A DNA stretch of 64,000 nucleotides from Pyrus communis (lineage: Eukaryota > Streptophyta > Magnoliopsida > Rosales > Rosaceae), in assembly GCF_963583255.1 (NCBI RefSeq), contig NC_084813.1, forward strand, positions 14,122,001-14,186,000, given 5' to 3'. Below, in pieces: positions 1 to 10,984 of the stretch (its first letter is position 1; each line of letters starts with the position of its first letter). The notes under the pieces were generated by a model. It saw only the letters and a program-made list of their open reading frames with translations, was not told where the DNA came from and ran no database searches. The translations under genes and the position numbers were made by a program.

Positions 1-586
1 CTGCACCACTGTGGCAATCGCAATAGTAGCTGAAACCTGTTCGCCTTTCACAGTTCTTCCGGCCCTGATGAATGAGTATCGTGTTCCAGAGCTTAATGTG
101 CAGAATGGTGTTTTGAAGTCCCTCTCGTTCTTGTTCGAGTACATTGGTGAAATGGGGAAAGACTATATCTATGCAGTGACCCCGTTGCTAGAGGATGCCC
201 TCATGGATAGAGATCTGGTTCACAGACAAACTGCTGCTTCTGCTGTAAAGCACATGGCTCTGGGAGTAGCGGGATTGGGATGTGAGGATGCTTTAGTCCA
301 CTTGCTGAACTACGTCTGGCCAAACATATTTGAGACATCCCCACACGTTATCAATGCGGTCATGGAAGCAATTGAAGGGATGAGAGTGGCATTAGGTGCT
401 GCGGTTGTACTCAACTACTGTCTCCAGGGGCTGTTCCATCCTGCTAGGAAGGTTAGAGAGGTGTACTGGAAGATTTACAACTCACTGTATATCGGAGCTC
501 AAGATGCTCTTGTTGCATCGTACCCGATGCTTGAGGATGAGGAGCATAACGTATATACCAGGCCCGAGCTAATGATGTTTGTATGA
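1..586 (+). CDS. SF3B1: Splicing factor 3B subunit 1 (SF3B1/SAP155), C-terminal part; gene continues off the left edge
   Basis: SF3B1 is the HEAT-repeat scaffold of the U2 snRNP SF3b complex and helps recognise the intron branch point in the nucleus. The frame is open from base 2 to the TGA at 584-586 and gives about 194 residues of the C-terminal HEAT repeats. The protein is identical to the end of the complete copy at 15653-19453. I count 22 nucleotide differences between the copies over this stretch and every one is synonymous. The first ~115 bases are identical and all differences lie after that. This pattern points to a functional gene rather than a decaying fragment, but the start is outside the window, so a 5'-truncated copy cannot be excluded. 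Its 3' UTR resembles that of the complete copy to about base 830, where LINE sequence begins. Confidence 0.93.
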   Translation, partial: CTTVAIAIVAETCSPFTVLPALMNEYRVPELNVQNGVLKSLSFLFEYIGEMGKDYIYAVTPLLEDALMDRDLVHRQTAASAVKHMALGVAGLGCEDALVHLLNYVWPNIFETSPHVINAVMEAIEGMRVALGAAVVLNYCLQGLFHPARKVREVYWKIYNSLYIGAQDALVASYPMLEDEEHNVYTRPELMMFV

Positions 587-835
587 GCGGCTGCTGCTGT
601 GGCTGTCCGGATTTAGGAATGGAGCCGCTGTTGATGTAAGAAGCATGTTTTGTTTTTTCGCCTTCTGGGTGCTGTCTATGTAATCACTAAATGTCACCTT
701 TGCTTTGCCGTTTTACTCCATTGTTGTATTGTCTCGTCTAAATCAGTAAAATTGTTGAGGTACCAAAGCTTTTACAGCTTTAAATATTGTTGCTGAAACG
801 TGTTTAAAAAACTCATTTGGATGCAAGATTCTGCA

Positions 836-1118
836 ATGAGATACATTCTCTTTTTAGCCTACACTTTCATTAAGAAGAGAGGAGCATGTGATCACCTGCA
901 AAAGTAGGTCATCAAAAACACAAACAGATAACTTGTACGGATTGCAATGTTATACCGAGAGAGAGCTTGGGTAACCAACATCGCTTACTGGTGGTGGTGT
1001 GCACATCAAGAGATAGAAGAAAGAAAGAGACCTTGAAGTGTTGAAGACTAGATGGTGCAATCTAGAAGGAGGAAAACAAGTCTTTTTCAAAGAGAAAGTA
1101 CTCACCCAATGCATTTGG
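836..1118 (+). mobile_element. LINE (non-LTR retrotransposon) fragment A, first part
   Basis: Degenerate sequence matching 4105-4400, where the better-preserved copy encodes the endonuclease-to-RT linker of a plant LINE (a residue run like ANTFFKERED, then TRWWNLEGEKQ). It follows directly on the SF3B1-type 3' UTR, so the LINE is 5'-truncated and joined to the gene tail. Frameshifts and stops break the frame. It is interrupted at 1118 by the solo LTR at 1124-2354 and resumes at 2360. Confidence 0.7.
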
Positions 1119-1123
1119 GGTAC

Positions 1124-2354
1124 TATTTGGACCCGATTTTACACTATCGGCCAAGCAATTGAGGCCGTAGAGTGAGTAAAATTATGAGCCGTTGGATTGG
1201 AAGAAGATTGAGATGATTGATTAATAATTTGTCTAGATATTATTATGATTTTAATAATCATGATGTTAGCTGAGGAATTATTGAAATTTATTTCTAAAAG
1301 TGCAGAGATAATTAAAGAGTCCAAAAGATTGAAATGCTATCGGATCAGAAGATCAAAGATAAGGCTCAACTGGTAGTGGGGATTTATTTTCAAAGTTTGA
1401 TGTCAAATCGCATGCATCTGGTATAAATAGTTTTTTTTTTGAAGTTTTAATTGCGAGGGGATAATTCCAAACGTGCCATTTACAAGAGAATTATGCAATA
1501 TGGGGGATTATATCTTAATGCATGTTTCTTGGGTTAGTTCTGTGTGTGGTTCAAGTGCCGTGCAATAATGAAGTGTCAGAGGAGGTGTATGGCTTTGATT
1601 ACGTGTGGATGGAGGAAAGCATGTGGTAAAGCCACGTCACCAAAGATCAAATGCAATCATTTGAAGATCAAGTCACGTCAAACACATGGGAGTTTGAAAT
1701 TGGACTCTACTCAAGGATCAAGTCGTGCCAAGCAAGTACATCAGTCCTATAAAGCCCCTTCAACTCAACACACAAAACTGCCTTGTGCAAACTCTCACAC
1801 TACGCGAAACCTCTCAACAACCTTGAGATTTTTTCCACCAACACATCTTCAGTTTGGATAAACAGCATTGTGGAAGCAACCGGTGACATCTTTAGTGTAG
1901 ATAAACAACACTGTTGCCGTAGAATCAGCCGACCGTGGAGCACCTTCAGTTTGGATAAACAGCACTGCATTGAGGCCAACTAGTTATCTATTCAAGTCTC
2001 GGTCAAGAAGGATTTTCGAATCCTTATTGGCAGAGGTCATCTCCTTAGCCTTCTCGGTGAAGTGAGGTGTTACAGGTTACTACATTCGGCACATTAAAAG
2101 CCGAATTTGATATTAAAATTCGCAAAACTAGGAGCCTTGTCTTCAGGCTCTAGAACCCGAAGGCCGAGACGTGTTCCTTCCTTGGCCGCAGTCGCAAGAT
2201 CAAGAAGTCAGCAGCATGTCCAACGCTATATTAACACATTTTACTCCTCGGCCGAGCTCGGCCGACGAGTTGGCACGCCCCGCACATAATCAAAGGACGT
2301 AGTTAGCTACTTGTCTTGTGCACCACATAGGCTTGGTAGTTTTTAGGGTCAACA
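1124..2354. mobile_element. Solo LTR inserted in LINE fragment A
   Basis: A 1231-bp block interrupts LINE sequence that is continuous in the second copy (4380-4430). It ends GGGTCAACA. Its first bases are TATTTGGACC, perhaps a mutated TG start. The flanking pentamers GGTAC (1119-1123) and GATAC (2355-2359) look like a target-site duplication with one mismatch. Two TATA-like stretches (about 1421 and 1748) fit an LTR promoter. No coding region or primer-binding site is visible. The superfamily is not determined. Confidence 0.55.
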
Positions 2355-2359
2355 GATAC

Positions 2360-3816
2360 AGAGGGGGACGCTAGCCAATATGGGAGAGTCCAAGGGTTTC
2401 ACTCCACATCGAAAGGAATCTTGGTGGTGGAAGGAGGAGGTACGTGCAAAAGTTAAGGCTAAGAAGGAATGTTGTAAAGACTTATACCAGGATAGAATCG
2501 ACGAAAACTGTGAAAAGTATAAAATAGCAAAGAATGAGGCGAAGAAAGCCATGAGAGAAGCGAAACTACCGGCTTTTGACGATATATATATAAGCGATTA
2601 GTTACCAAATAAGGAGAGTTGGATATAAACTAGCTAGACTTAAGGAAAGGAAGACAAGAGACTTCAAACCAAGTAAGGTGCATAAAGGATAAGAATGGAA
2701 ACGTTCTAGCTACAGAGAACGCAGTTAAAATAGATGGAAATAGTATTTTCATAATCTTTTTCAATGAAATGAAAAGAGTACTTCTTTGGGAGAGCTAAGT
2801 AACTCAAAAGAGTGTAAACATTACTCATTCTACAGTCGAATTAAGAAGGAAGAAGTAGTTATAGCTTTGAAAAAGATGAAGCATAGAAAAGCAGTGGGCC
2901 CAGATGATTATAGGGATCTAAGTGTGAAATGTCGTGGGAAATACAGGTATAACATGGCTTACAAACCTTTTCAATAAGATTATGAAAACGAAGAGAAATC
3001 AAATGAGTGGCAAAAAAACACTTTGGTGCCTATCTATAAGAATAAGGGCAAGGTACAAAATTGCTGAAGTTAAGGAGTCATTAAATGAAGCTCCGAGAGA
3101 AAGTAATTGAGCATAAACTAAGTCAAGACATTAGTCTCCAACAATCAATTCAAGTTCATGCTAGGGCACTCAACCATGGAGGCAATCCATCTCTTACTAA
3201 GATTGATGGAAAGATATAGAGAAGAATTTGCACATGGTCTTTATTAGATTTGGAAAAAGTGTATGACAGGGTCCCAAGAGATATTATCTGGAGGATTTTA
3301 GAGAAGAAAAAAGTACAAGTAGTATATATCCAAGTTATAAAGGATAGGTATGATAGAGCAAGGATTGCCGTAAACCGAAAGTTTTCCCACAACTGTAGGG
3401 TTACATCAAGGTTCATCGTTAAGTCCTTACCTTTTTGCATTGGTAATGGATGAGTTAACGGGACATATCCAAGATGACATTCCTTGGTGTATGCTTTTCA
3501 CAGAAGATATAATGTTGATAGATGAAACTCAAGATGGAGTAAATGTGAAGCTTAACCTTTGGCGGAAGTGTTAGAATCTAAAGGTCATCGCCTAAGTAGG
3601 TCAACAACAGAGTATATAGAGTGCAAGTTCAGTGGGAACGGAGGTTCAAGTGAGTTAGGGGGTGAGGATTAGAGATCAAGAAGTACAAAAGAGTGAACAT
3701 TTTCGTTATCTTGGATCTATCTTGCAAAAGAACGGAGAATTGGATGGAGACCTCAATCATAGAATACAAGATGGATGGATGAAGTAGAAGAGTGCATCGG
3801 GTGTTGTGCAACCGTT
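2360..3816 (+). pseudogene. LINE reverse transcriptase remnant, fragment A second part
   Basis: Short broken frames encode pieces of a plant LINE ORF2. These include a run reading GESKGFTPHRKESWWW near 2383-2440, a KKMKHRKAVGPDD motif near 2870-2910, and a block ending in DLEKVYDRVPRDI near 3246-3290 that corresponds to the RT palm region. The catalytic FADD-type region near 3490-3510 is degraded. Several frameshifts and stops make it non-functional. It ends abruptly at about 3816, where a second copy of the SF3B1 3' end begins. Confidence 0.8.
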
Positions 3817-4100
3817 GTACGCCCAAGCTAATGTTATTTGTATGAGCGACTGCAATTGTGGCTGCCCGAATTTAAGAATGGAGGGAGATGTTGTTTATGT
3901 AAGAAGCATGTTTTGTTTTTTCGCCTTATGGTTACTGTTTATGTAATCACTAAATGTCTACTTTACTATGCTTTGATGTTTTACTCCATAGTTGTATTGT
4001 CTCGTCTAAATCAGTAAAACTGTGGAAGTACCAAAGTTTTTACAGCTTTAAAGATGTTGTTGAAACTTGTTTAAAAAAACTCATTTGGTTGCAAGATTCT
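3817..4100 (+). pseudogene. Second, degenerate copy of the SF3B1 3' end and 3' UTR
   Basis: From about 3817 the sequence matches the last codons and 3' UTR of the first SF3B1 copy (569-835). It retains the equivalent of the terminal FV-stop and the UTR blocks around AAGAAGCATGTTTTG and AATCAGTAAAA. Upstream it joins LINE sequence without any further SF3B1 coding sequence, and downstream it runs into LINE again. This is the junction of a tandem duplication of an SF3B1-tail plus LINE unit, not a gene. Confidence 0.8.
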
Positions 4101-5863
4101 GCAATGGCATACGATCTCTTTTTAGCCAACACGTTCTTTAAGGAGAGAGAAGACCATGTGCTCACCTACAAGAACGGGTCATTAAAAATACAAATAGATC
4201 TCATCTTAATGAGTAAGAGGGATCGCATAACTTGTAAGGATTGCAAAGTTATACTGGGAGAGAGTTTGGCTAACCACTTATTGGTGATGGATGTACATAT
4301 CAAAAGAGATAGAACAAAGAGCAAGACCTTGAAGTGTCCAAAGACTAGATGGTGGAATCTAGAAGGAGAAAAACAAGTCTTTTTCAAAGAGAAGGTACTC
4401 ACTCTATGCGTTTTTGATATAGAGGGAGACGTTAACCAAAAGTGGGATTTCATGGCTAGTTGTATTGAAAAAGTAGCAAAAGGGGTATTAGGAGAGTCTA
4501 AGGGGTTCACTTCACGCAAACAGAATCTTGGTGATAGAATGAGGAGGTACATGCCAAAGTTAAGGCTAAGAAGTAAAGTTGTAAAGCCTTATACAAGGAT
4601 ATAACTGACCAAAATTGTGAAAGATCTAAAATAGCAAAGAAGGAGGTGAAGAAAGCTGTGAGAGAAACGAAGCTAGCGGTTTTTGACAATATGTATAAGC
4701 GATTAGATACCAAAGAAAGAGAATTGGATATAAAATAGGTAATAAACTAGCTAGAGTTAAGGAAAGGAAGACATGAACCACAAAATGGCGCAAATTGTGG
4801 CTCCCCAATAAAGAAAAAAAAATATGGGAGGTCCCAGGTTCGATGCTAAGAGCTGGTGAGTCTGCTTGACTGTAGCCATGGGCAGGGTGAAATTCCCTAT
4901 AGCTTCTCTAGGCCTGAAAGGGGTGGATAACCATGACTTACCACCAGTTGTCCACCATTTTTAAAATAAAGGGAAGGGAAGACAAGAGACTTGAACCAAG
5001 TAAGGTGCATCAAGGATGAGAATGGAAATGTTCTAACTACAGAGAATGCGGTTAAAATAGATAGAGATGGTATTTTCATAATCTTTTCAATTAAGGACAT
5101 AAAAAGAGTACCTCTTTGGGAGAGCTAAGTAATTGAGAAGAGTGTAGAAATTACTCCTTCTACCGCCGAATCAAGAAGGAAGAAGTGGTTGTAGCTTTGA
5201 AAAAGATGAAGCATAGAAAAGCAGTGGGTACATATGATTAAATCGATCGAAGTGTGAAATTTCTTGGGAGAGATGGGTATAGCATGGCTCACAAACCTTT
5301 TCAATAAGATTTTGAAAACGAAGAAGATGCCAAATGAGTGGCGAAAAAGCACTTTGGTGCTTATCTACAAGAATAACGGCGACGTACAAAATTGCATGAA
5401 CTATAAGGGTATTAAGTTAATGAGTCATATAATGAAGCTTTGGGAGAGAGTAATTTAACATAGACTAAAGCAAAAGACATGAGTCTCCGACAATCAAATC
5501 GAGTTCATACTAAAATGCTTAACCATGGAGGCAATCTATCTCTTACGAAGATCAATGGAAATATATAGAGATTTGAAAAAAAGATTTGCACATGATCTTT
5601 ATAGATTTGGAAAAAAGCGTATGATAGGGTCCTAAGAGATATTCTTCAAAGGATTTTAGAGAAGAAAAAAGTACGAGTAGCATATATCTAAGCTATAAAG
5701 GATATGTATGATAGAGTAATGACTGCCGTAAAAACTTATGAAGGACAAACCGAAAGCTTTCCCACAACTGTAGAGATACATCAAGGCTCATCTTTAAGTC
5801 CTTACCTTTTTGCATTGGTAATGACGAGTTAATGAGACATATCCAATATGATATTCCTTTGTG
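4101..5863 (+). pseudogene. LINE reverse transcriptase remnant, fragment B
   Basis: This is the better-preserved copy of the LINE. A frame at 4081-4604 encodes the endonuclease end and linker (ANTFFKERED, ITCKDCKVILGES, TRWWNLEGEKQ, GESKGFTSRK). Later pieces include KKMKHRKAVG near 5200-5230, a block near 5264-5458 reading TNLFNKILKTKKMPNEWR, and LHQGSSLSPYLF-like remains near 5770-5820. Stops and frameshifts are frequent. A SINE sits inside at 4774-4970. The LINE breaks off at about 5863, next to the truncated LTR starting at 5881. Confidence 0.8.
4774..4970 (+). mobile_element. tRNA-derived SINE inserted in LINE fragment B
   Basis: A 197-bp block interrupts LINE sequence that is continuous in fragment A. 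It is flanked by near-identical purine-rich direct repeats of about 13 bp (around 4760-4773 and 4971-4984, both ending GGAAGACA). It contains a Pol III B-box-like GGTTCGATGC at about 4838 and has an A-rich end. These are the hallmarks of a SINE. The family was not identified. Confidence 0.6.
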
Positions 5864-5880
5864 ATATTCTTTTGTATCTT

Positions 5881-7445
5881 TCGATTGAAGCCATTACATC
5901 ACTCGACCGAAACCAAATAAAAGTATCAATCACTCGTAGGCTCGTAGGCTCATAGTATGGATAACCATTAAGTAAGCACATAAATCATGAACTTAATATT
6001 TCCAAAAAAATATATATATATATATCATCAGAGCTCAATAGCTCAAACATCATATCATAAATGTCTCAGTGAATAGCTTTTCGATAAAGCATGATATTTC
6101 ATAAAGCATAAATCCAATTTCCTCATAAACGTTACATGTAACGTAAGCATAAAATCATGCTTTCATGTATGCATTTCTAATAGTAAAAACATGCATTTTG
6201 GAAGGGGTCCACTCACAGATACTTAGCCGTCGAAAGAGCCATGCAAACAAAAGAAGACGAAAACGCCACAAACAAATGCACCTAAGCACATAAAGGTACC
6301 AATTAATAACACTATACTAAAACGATTGAATTTAGGAAAATGGACATCAGAAACTGATTCAAGGCGTCGAAAAATCTAAAGGGAAGCCTCAGGTACCCTT
6401 ACACCACGTCGCACACGTCCTCACGCGCCGCCAAGCTCTGATTTGGGTCGTTGGAAAATTGGCCAAAAAAGTCGACGGCGCTACTATGGACGGCGACAGA
6501 GCACAGTACCTCCGGTGGAGGCGCGTGTACTCCACATGCCAGCCAAGACAGGCACCCACGTGCAAACCCACACGCTAGCCAGGGTTTTGGGATGGGACGG
6601 TTATTAGGCCAAAGGGTTTCGGGTTTGGGCTGATGGATCTAGTTTTCAGGGTTATTGGGTTGGGCTTGCCAATTGGGCCAGGTTCCATGGTCCAACGAGT
6701 TGGGCCAGTCTAGTGTTTCCGAGTCGGGTTTGACTCGTTTCCAGGCCAGGTTAGTTGTTTCGAGGAAGAAGAAAGTTGGAGTCGTTCTAGCTCCGTTCAA
6801 CCTCAAAACCCACCTTAAACCTCACACAATATACCAAAATGAAGCTCAAGGAACAAGGAAGAGATTTGCACCAATGAAAGGTCGAGAGGTGGCTGGAGTT
6901 GGCCCAACAAATGACCTGCAAGCTACGGATTCCTCATCGAAAATTGGGGAAGTTTCCCCGAGTAGTTTTCTTCATAGATTCAGCATCCAACTCGAGAAGA
7001 GGGAAGGACGAAGAAAATGGGTTTATAACCTTACCAAGCTGGAAAAGTAGCACTTGCTAGCGAGTGGGTGTGCTAAGCACGTTAGGTGGTCTCTGTGCTT
7101 CACAAAAAATAGGGGAGAAAAAGATAGCGCAAGGCCCAACGATGGTGATGGGTGATGGTGTTCGACGGAGGGAATGGATGTATGTGTGTGTGTGTGGTGC
7201 TCGAGGGAAATGGGATGCAACAATGGAGAGAGATGGAGAAAGTAAGTGGTTCGAGAGTTGTCACAGGGAGGGGAAAGAGAGAAGTACAAATGAGTCGGGG
7301 GACAAAAAGGAAATGGGCCTTACTTAGCACACCATTTAAGACCCAAATAGTAGCATTTTCGAAATATCTATTCCAACTCTAATGAAATTACCAAAACGCC
7401 ATTTCGTTCTAAAATCTGTGAAATTATTCAGGACGAGTTGTTACA
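5881..7445 (-). mobile_element. LTR of a large non-coding retroelement, 5'-truncated on the left
   Basis: This stretch aligns with 12277-13948 and more distantly with 24050-25866. All three end in TTACA and share blocks such as TCGATTGAAGCC, the CAATAGCTCAAACATCATATC region and the phrase around GTGGCCGGAGTTGGCCC. The left third present in the other copies is missing, and the sequence abuts LINE remains at 5863-5880, so there is no left target-site duplication. A polypurine tract on the minus strand lies just inside (7446-7458), which orients the element on the minus strand and makes this its 3' LTR. Confidence 0.75.
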
Positions 7446-10400
7446 ATCTACCCCCGTTAAAAAAAAAATTCATTGCGAGATTTGAAGTAACGTACTATAC
7501 ATAAATACTCGAAGATAGGAAGGAATATATGTATAAAGAAAAAATCAAGTCAGAGGGTTTGCATCAAAGAGAATATGCCACACCGTCGCGAGCGGGTTGC
7601 AATCGTTTCTCTTTTATGCCTCTAGGTTCATACCTTTTTCCCCCATCAGTATAAAAGTAGAAACATACTTTATAAAGATATAATGTCGAAAATATATAAT
7701 AACGTAAGGTCAAAAATATGCACATATAATACGATAACGTCAAAATAGATATGTACTAACATAAAGGTCGAAAAATTTGTATTGAACTTACCAGTGAAAG
7801 TAGAAATGACTCGACCAAACATTTGTAACATCAAAAAAACAATATATATATATATATATATATATAACTAATATAGTGTAAATCAAAATACTTGTACCGA
7901 AAATCAAAATAAAAAATGAAAGTGGGTCTCGCCCAAGCATTCGTAATGTAACGTACTTCGAGAACAGATGTGTCTCTGGATCAAGTCCTAACAATAACTA
8001 AAGAGTAATAACTATTGTAGATAGGTCTGCCTGTCCACTTTCTTAACGAACCTAATGAATAAGCCATCGATATCACAATCGGCCGCTAGCGATATCGACA
8101 ACACATTGTTGTCTCGATAAACAAGTAGTAATTTCCTAAGGGAGGAAACATACCAATCTGTCCAAACCTAAGACGACAACAACATAAGCACACAGTTTCC
8201 CATAACGAAAAGAAATCAAACATCCAAAAACAATTCATAGAACTCCCCTGTCCAACTAGTGCTACCAATAAAATATATCATACCAAGTCTTAAATAGTGC
8301 CATACTTAAACTGAAAATAGAAACTATCGTCGTAACTACTCCAAAAGAGGTCAGTGCAAAGTCTAATCATTCAGAAACCACAACTCAAAAGAACACAACA
8401 CATCTTCCAAGGTCAAGATAGTTCGTTCAGACTGTCCAACAATCTACAAATAAAAATGTGGTACAGGACAAACAACTTAGTACTCAAGGCCTCAAAGAAA
8501 ATTTCACAAGACTTATAAGTGAAACGCACGTCACAATGAGGTAAAAAGTGACGATACATTGAAAACCAGAAAAATGTGATTCACAACGCCTAAGCAAGCT
8601 GATTCATTGAAAATTTATCTCGAATTTAGCGAATAGCTATGCTAAGAAGGCTAAGAGAACACTCAAGAATTTAAGGTTCAAAACAAGTCCAATAGATCTA
8701 AAGTTTGTGATAACTAGAGTGAATGCATAACTTTGATGCAAGAACACGTGCAAGTAGCTAACTTGATTTTGTTGTGGCAAGTGGAGATGGTTAAGCGGGG
8801 GCTCAACCCAAGTGGTAGTCCAAAGTAATCTAATAGACGGGAACTCAGACTTTTTCCCCATTCCAACTTTCATAATAACTTGTTACAACAATAAACTTAG
8901 GGATATTCAATCACTAGTGGTAATGACTCGCTCGATAGGATGTTAAATGGTGATTGAATGACTAATGGTTTCAGCGAAAACTTTCAGATTTGAGTGGTCT
9001 TCCAGAATAGTCTGTCTGGTTTAGGAATGATACGAAGTGTCGTAGGGTAAGCACAAACCCAAAGTTGACTAGAATACTTTCTAGTACCAGGAGGTGAAAC
9101 AGGGATTTCGGTCGAAACCGATGTTAATCAAGACGTCAGTCAAACAAAGTCTAGAAGGAAGAATTTTGCCAAGTGGTCAAAAGAATAGTCCTCGCGAACT
9201 AGTAGATAAAACGCTGAGTGAGTTGACCAACAAGTACTGAAACGTCATCACAGTCTCCCCGAGTACAAGGTGGTTGTACAGGAAATATATGGTGACACTC
9301 ACCCGTTTCTGTGCGTATCCCTAATGGGTCCTCGACAACCCAAAAAGGATAACCATGGAATTTCTTCCGACATCCCAAACAGGAATAGAAGAAGATTGAG
9401 ATAAGCCCAATGGCTTCCATCTCACCACTTTCACCTATCAGTAAATTAGATATTCCCTCACATATTTAGTCATATACCATTCATACAATACCAGTAATAA
9501 AGTGGACGAACACAGTGGTACCATTTAGTACTGCAAGCATGCATGGCATATGCTGAAATGTGAGCCGACAATACTCATCGTGAGTCGGATGCCAAAGTAA
9601 AGCCAATTCTTCGAAAAGAAAATGATAGTGGGACATGGATAGTTTGAATGGAGGTAAATTGTCCATGGGATTTCTGACTAAAAACATCAGCTACTACAGT
9701 TGCCTAACCATGATGGTACTCAAAGGTGAAATCAACTCACCGATGAGTTCCATCCACCTCTTCTATCTCCAACTCGATTAATTATGTGTGAAAACACACT
9801 ACAACTGTTTTGGACAAAAATGATGCAACATTTCTCGCTGTAAAGAAAACGTCACCAGATTTTACAGCAATGAAGCTCGTTATCAACTCTAGGTCAAGGA
9901 TAGGATGGTTCACATCATGTGGTTCCAATCGTCAAGAGGCACACGTATTACTTTATCCTGCTGCATCAGCGTGCAGCCAAACACTTAATAATACATCACC
10001 GTAAAATTTGAAAAGTGTAAGAACTATGATCATATGAGACAATACCGCGCTGTCATAAACTTCGTTCACTGTCAGCATCACAATAAAATTGACTTGTTTC
10101 TTAGCCAAAAGGAAATAAGGCTAAGCTCAAAGAATAGTTAAGAAGTGCTAATAGAAAAGGACAAAACTAAGGGTATTTCATATTTCAAAATAACTTCCGA
10201 GGATTTTCAATTTCCAACAGTCATAACCCATTTTGGAAATTAATGAGAATAGAGTCTGTTACCAAAGAATCTCCCAAGAAAAGTATATAATTTTTAACAA
10301 AGTCAATGCTTAAAGAATTGGTATATAGTTGATAGTCGATGATTAGTGAACTTGACCTCGTTGTTGGAGTAAGCAAGAAGATTATTGATAGAACAATCAC

Positions 10401-10544
10401 CGAGAATTGTTCTAAAGATCCACACAAATTTCCTCAACAGGAACGAGTTAGAGGATATTGATTCGATCCCACCAAACTAACACTTACTAAAATTTGCGAC
10501 GACTAACGTTTACTTTCCAACACGAACTTCGGATGTTTCGAGAA

Positions 10545-10910
10545 ATTTCTATATAGATGTGACTTCGCCCGCCATTCCTAAGGAACGCATGTCGCAGAGT
10601 AACATCACCGTTTTAGATCTCTAACTGGTCTTATCCAATGTATTCCACCAATTTTTTTATATTCCACAATACTTTTATGTAGATACGACTCTGCCCGTCA
10701 TTCCTAAGGAACGCATGTTGCAGAGTAGCATCACCATTTCTGGCCTCCAGTTGCTCTTAACCAACTCATACTACTAAGATTTTTTCGTTTCCCAACACTC
10801 CTATGTAAATCCGACTCTGCCACAATTCCTAAGGAACACATGTTGCAGAGTAGCATCGCCATCTTGGGTCTTCAACTGGTCTTAACCAGACTTCCTCTTA
10901 CTGAGATTTC
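10545..10910. repeat. Three imperfect direct repeats, about 125 bp each
   Basis: The block containing ATTCCTAAGGAACGCATG and GCAGAGTA(A/G)CATC occurs three times, with the CCTAAGGAAC cores near 10577, 10705 and 10828. Each is followed by a variant of AACTGGTCTTA. They lie just inside the primer-binding site of the retroelement, in its leader. Confidence 0.85.
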
Positions 10911-10969
10911 TAATTCAGGTCATTTGAATGCAGTAACAGAAGATCCTAAGTATGCTCTGAACAAACCAT

Positions 10970-10981
10970 GCTCTGATACCA
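10970..10981 (-). other. Primer-binding site for initiator Met-tRNA
   Basis: The minus strand reads TGGTATCAGAGC, the usual plant retrotransposon primer-binding site, three bases inside the LTR edge at 10985. It defines the 10985-13948 LTR as the 5' LTR of a minus-strand element. Confidence 0.85.
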
Positions 10982-10984
10982 AAT

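Larger units (their letters stand above)
7446..10984 (-). mobile_element. Internal region of the large retroelement; no coding capacity seen (LARD-like)
   Basis: About 3.5 kb lies between the two LTRs. On the minus strand it begins next to the right LTR with a tRNA-Met primer-binding site (10970-10981) and ends at a polypurine tract (7446-7458). I found no gag, protease, reverse transcriptase, RNase H or integrase motif in any frame, and the longest frames are under 90 codons. This fits a large retrotransposon derivative mobilised in trans. It contains an (AT)n tract at about 7842-7865 and three imperfect direct repeats at 10545-10910. Confidence 0.7.

Noticed and set aside
6389..7382. Several overlapping frames on both strands
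   Set aside because: They fall in an LTR, and the equivalent frames are not preserved in the copies at 12807-13842 or 25298-25883.
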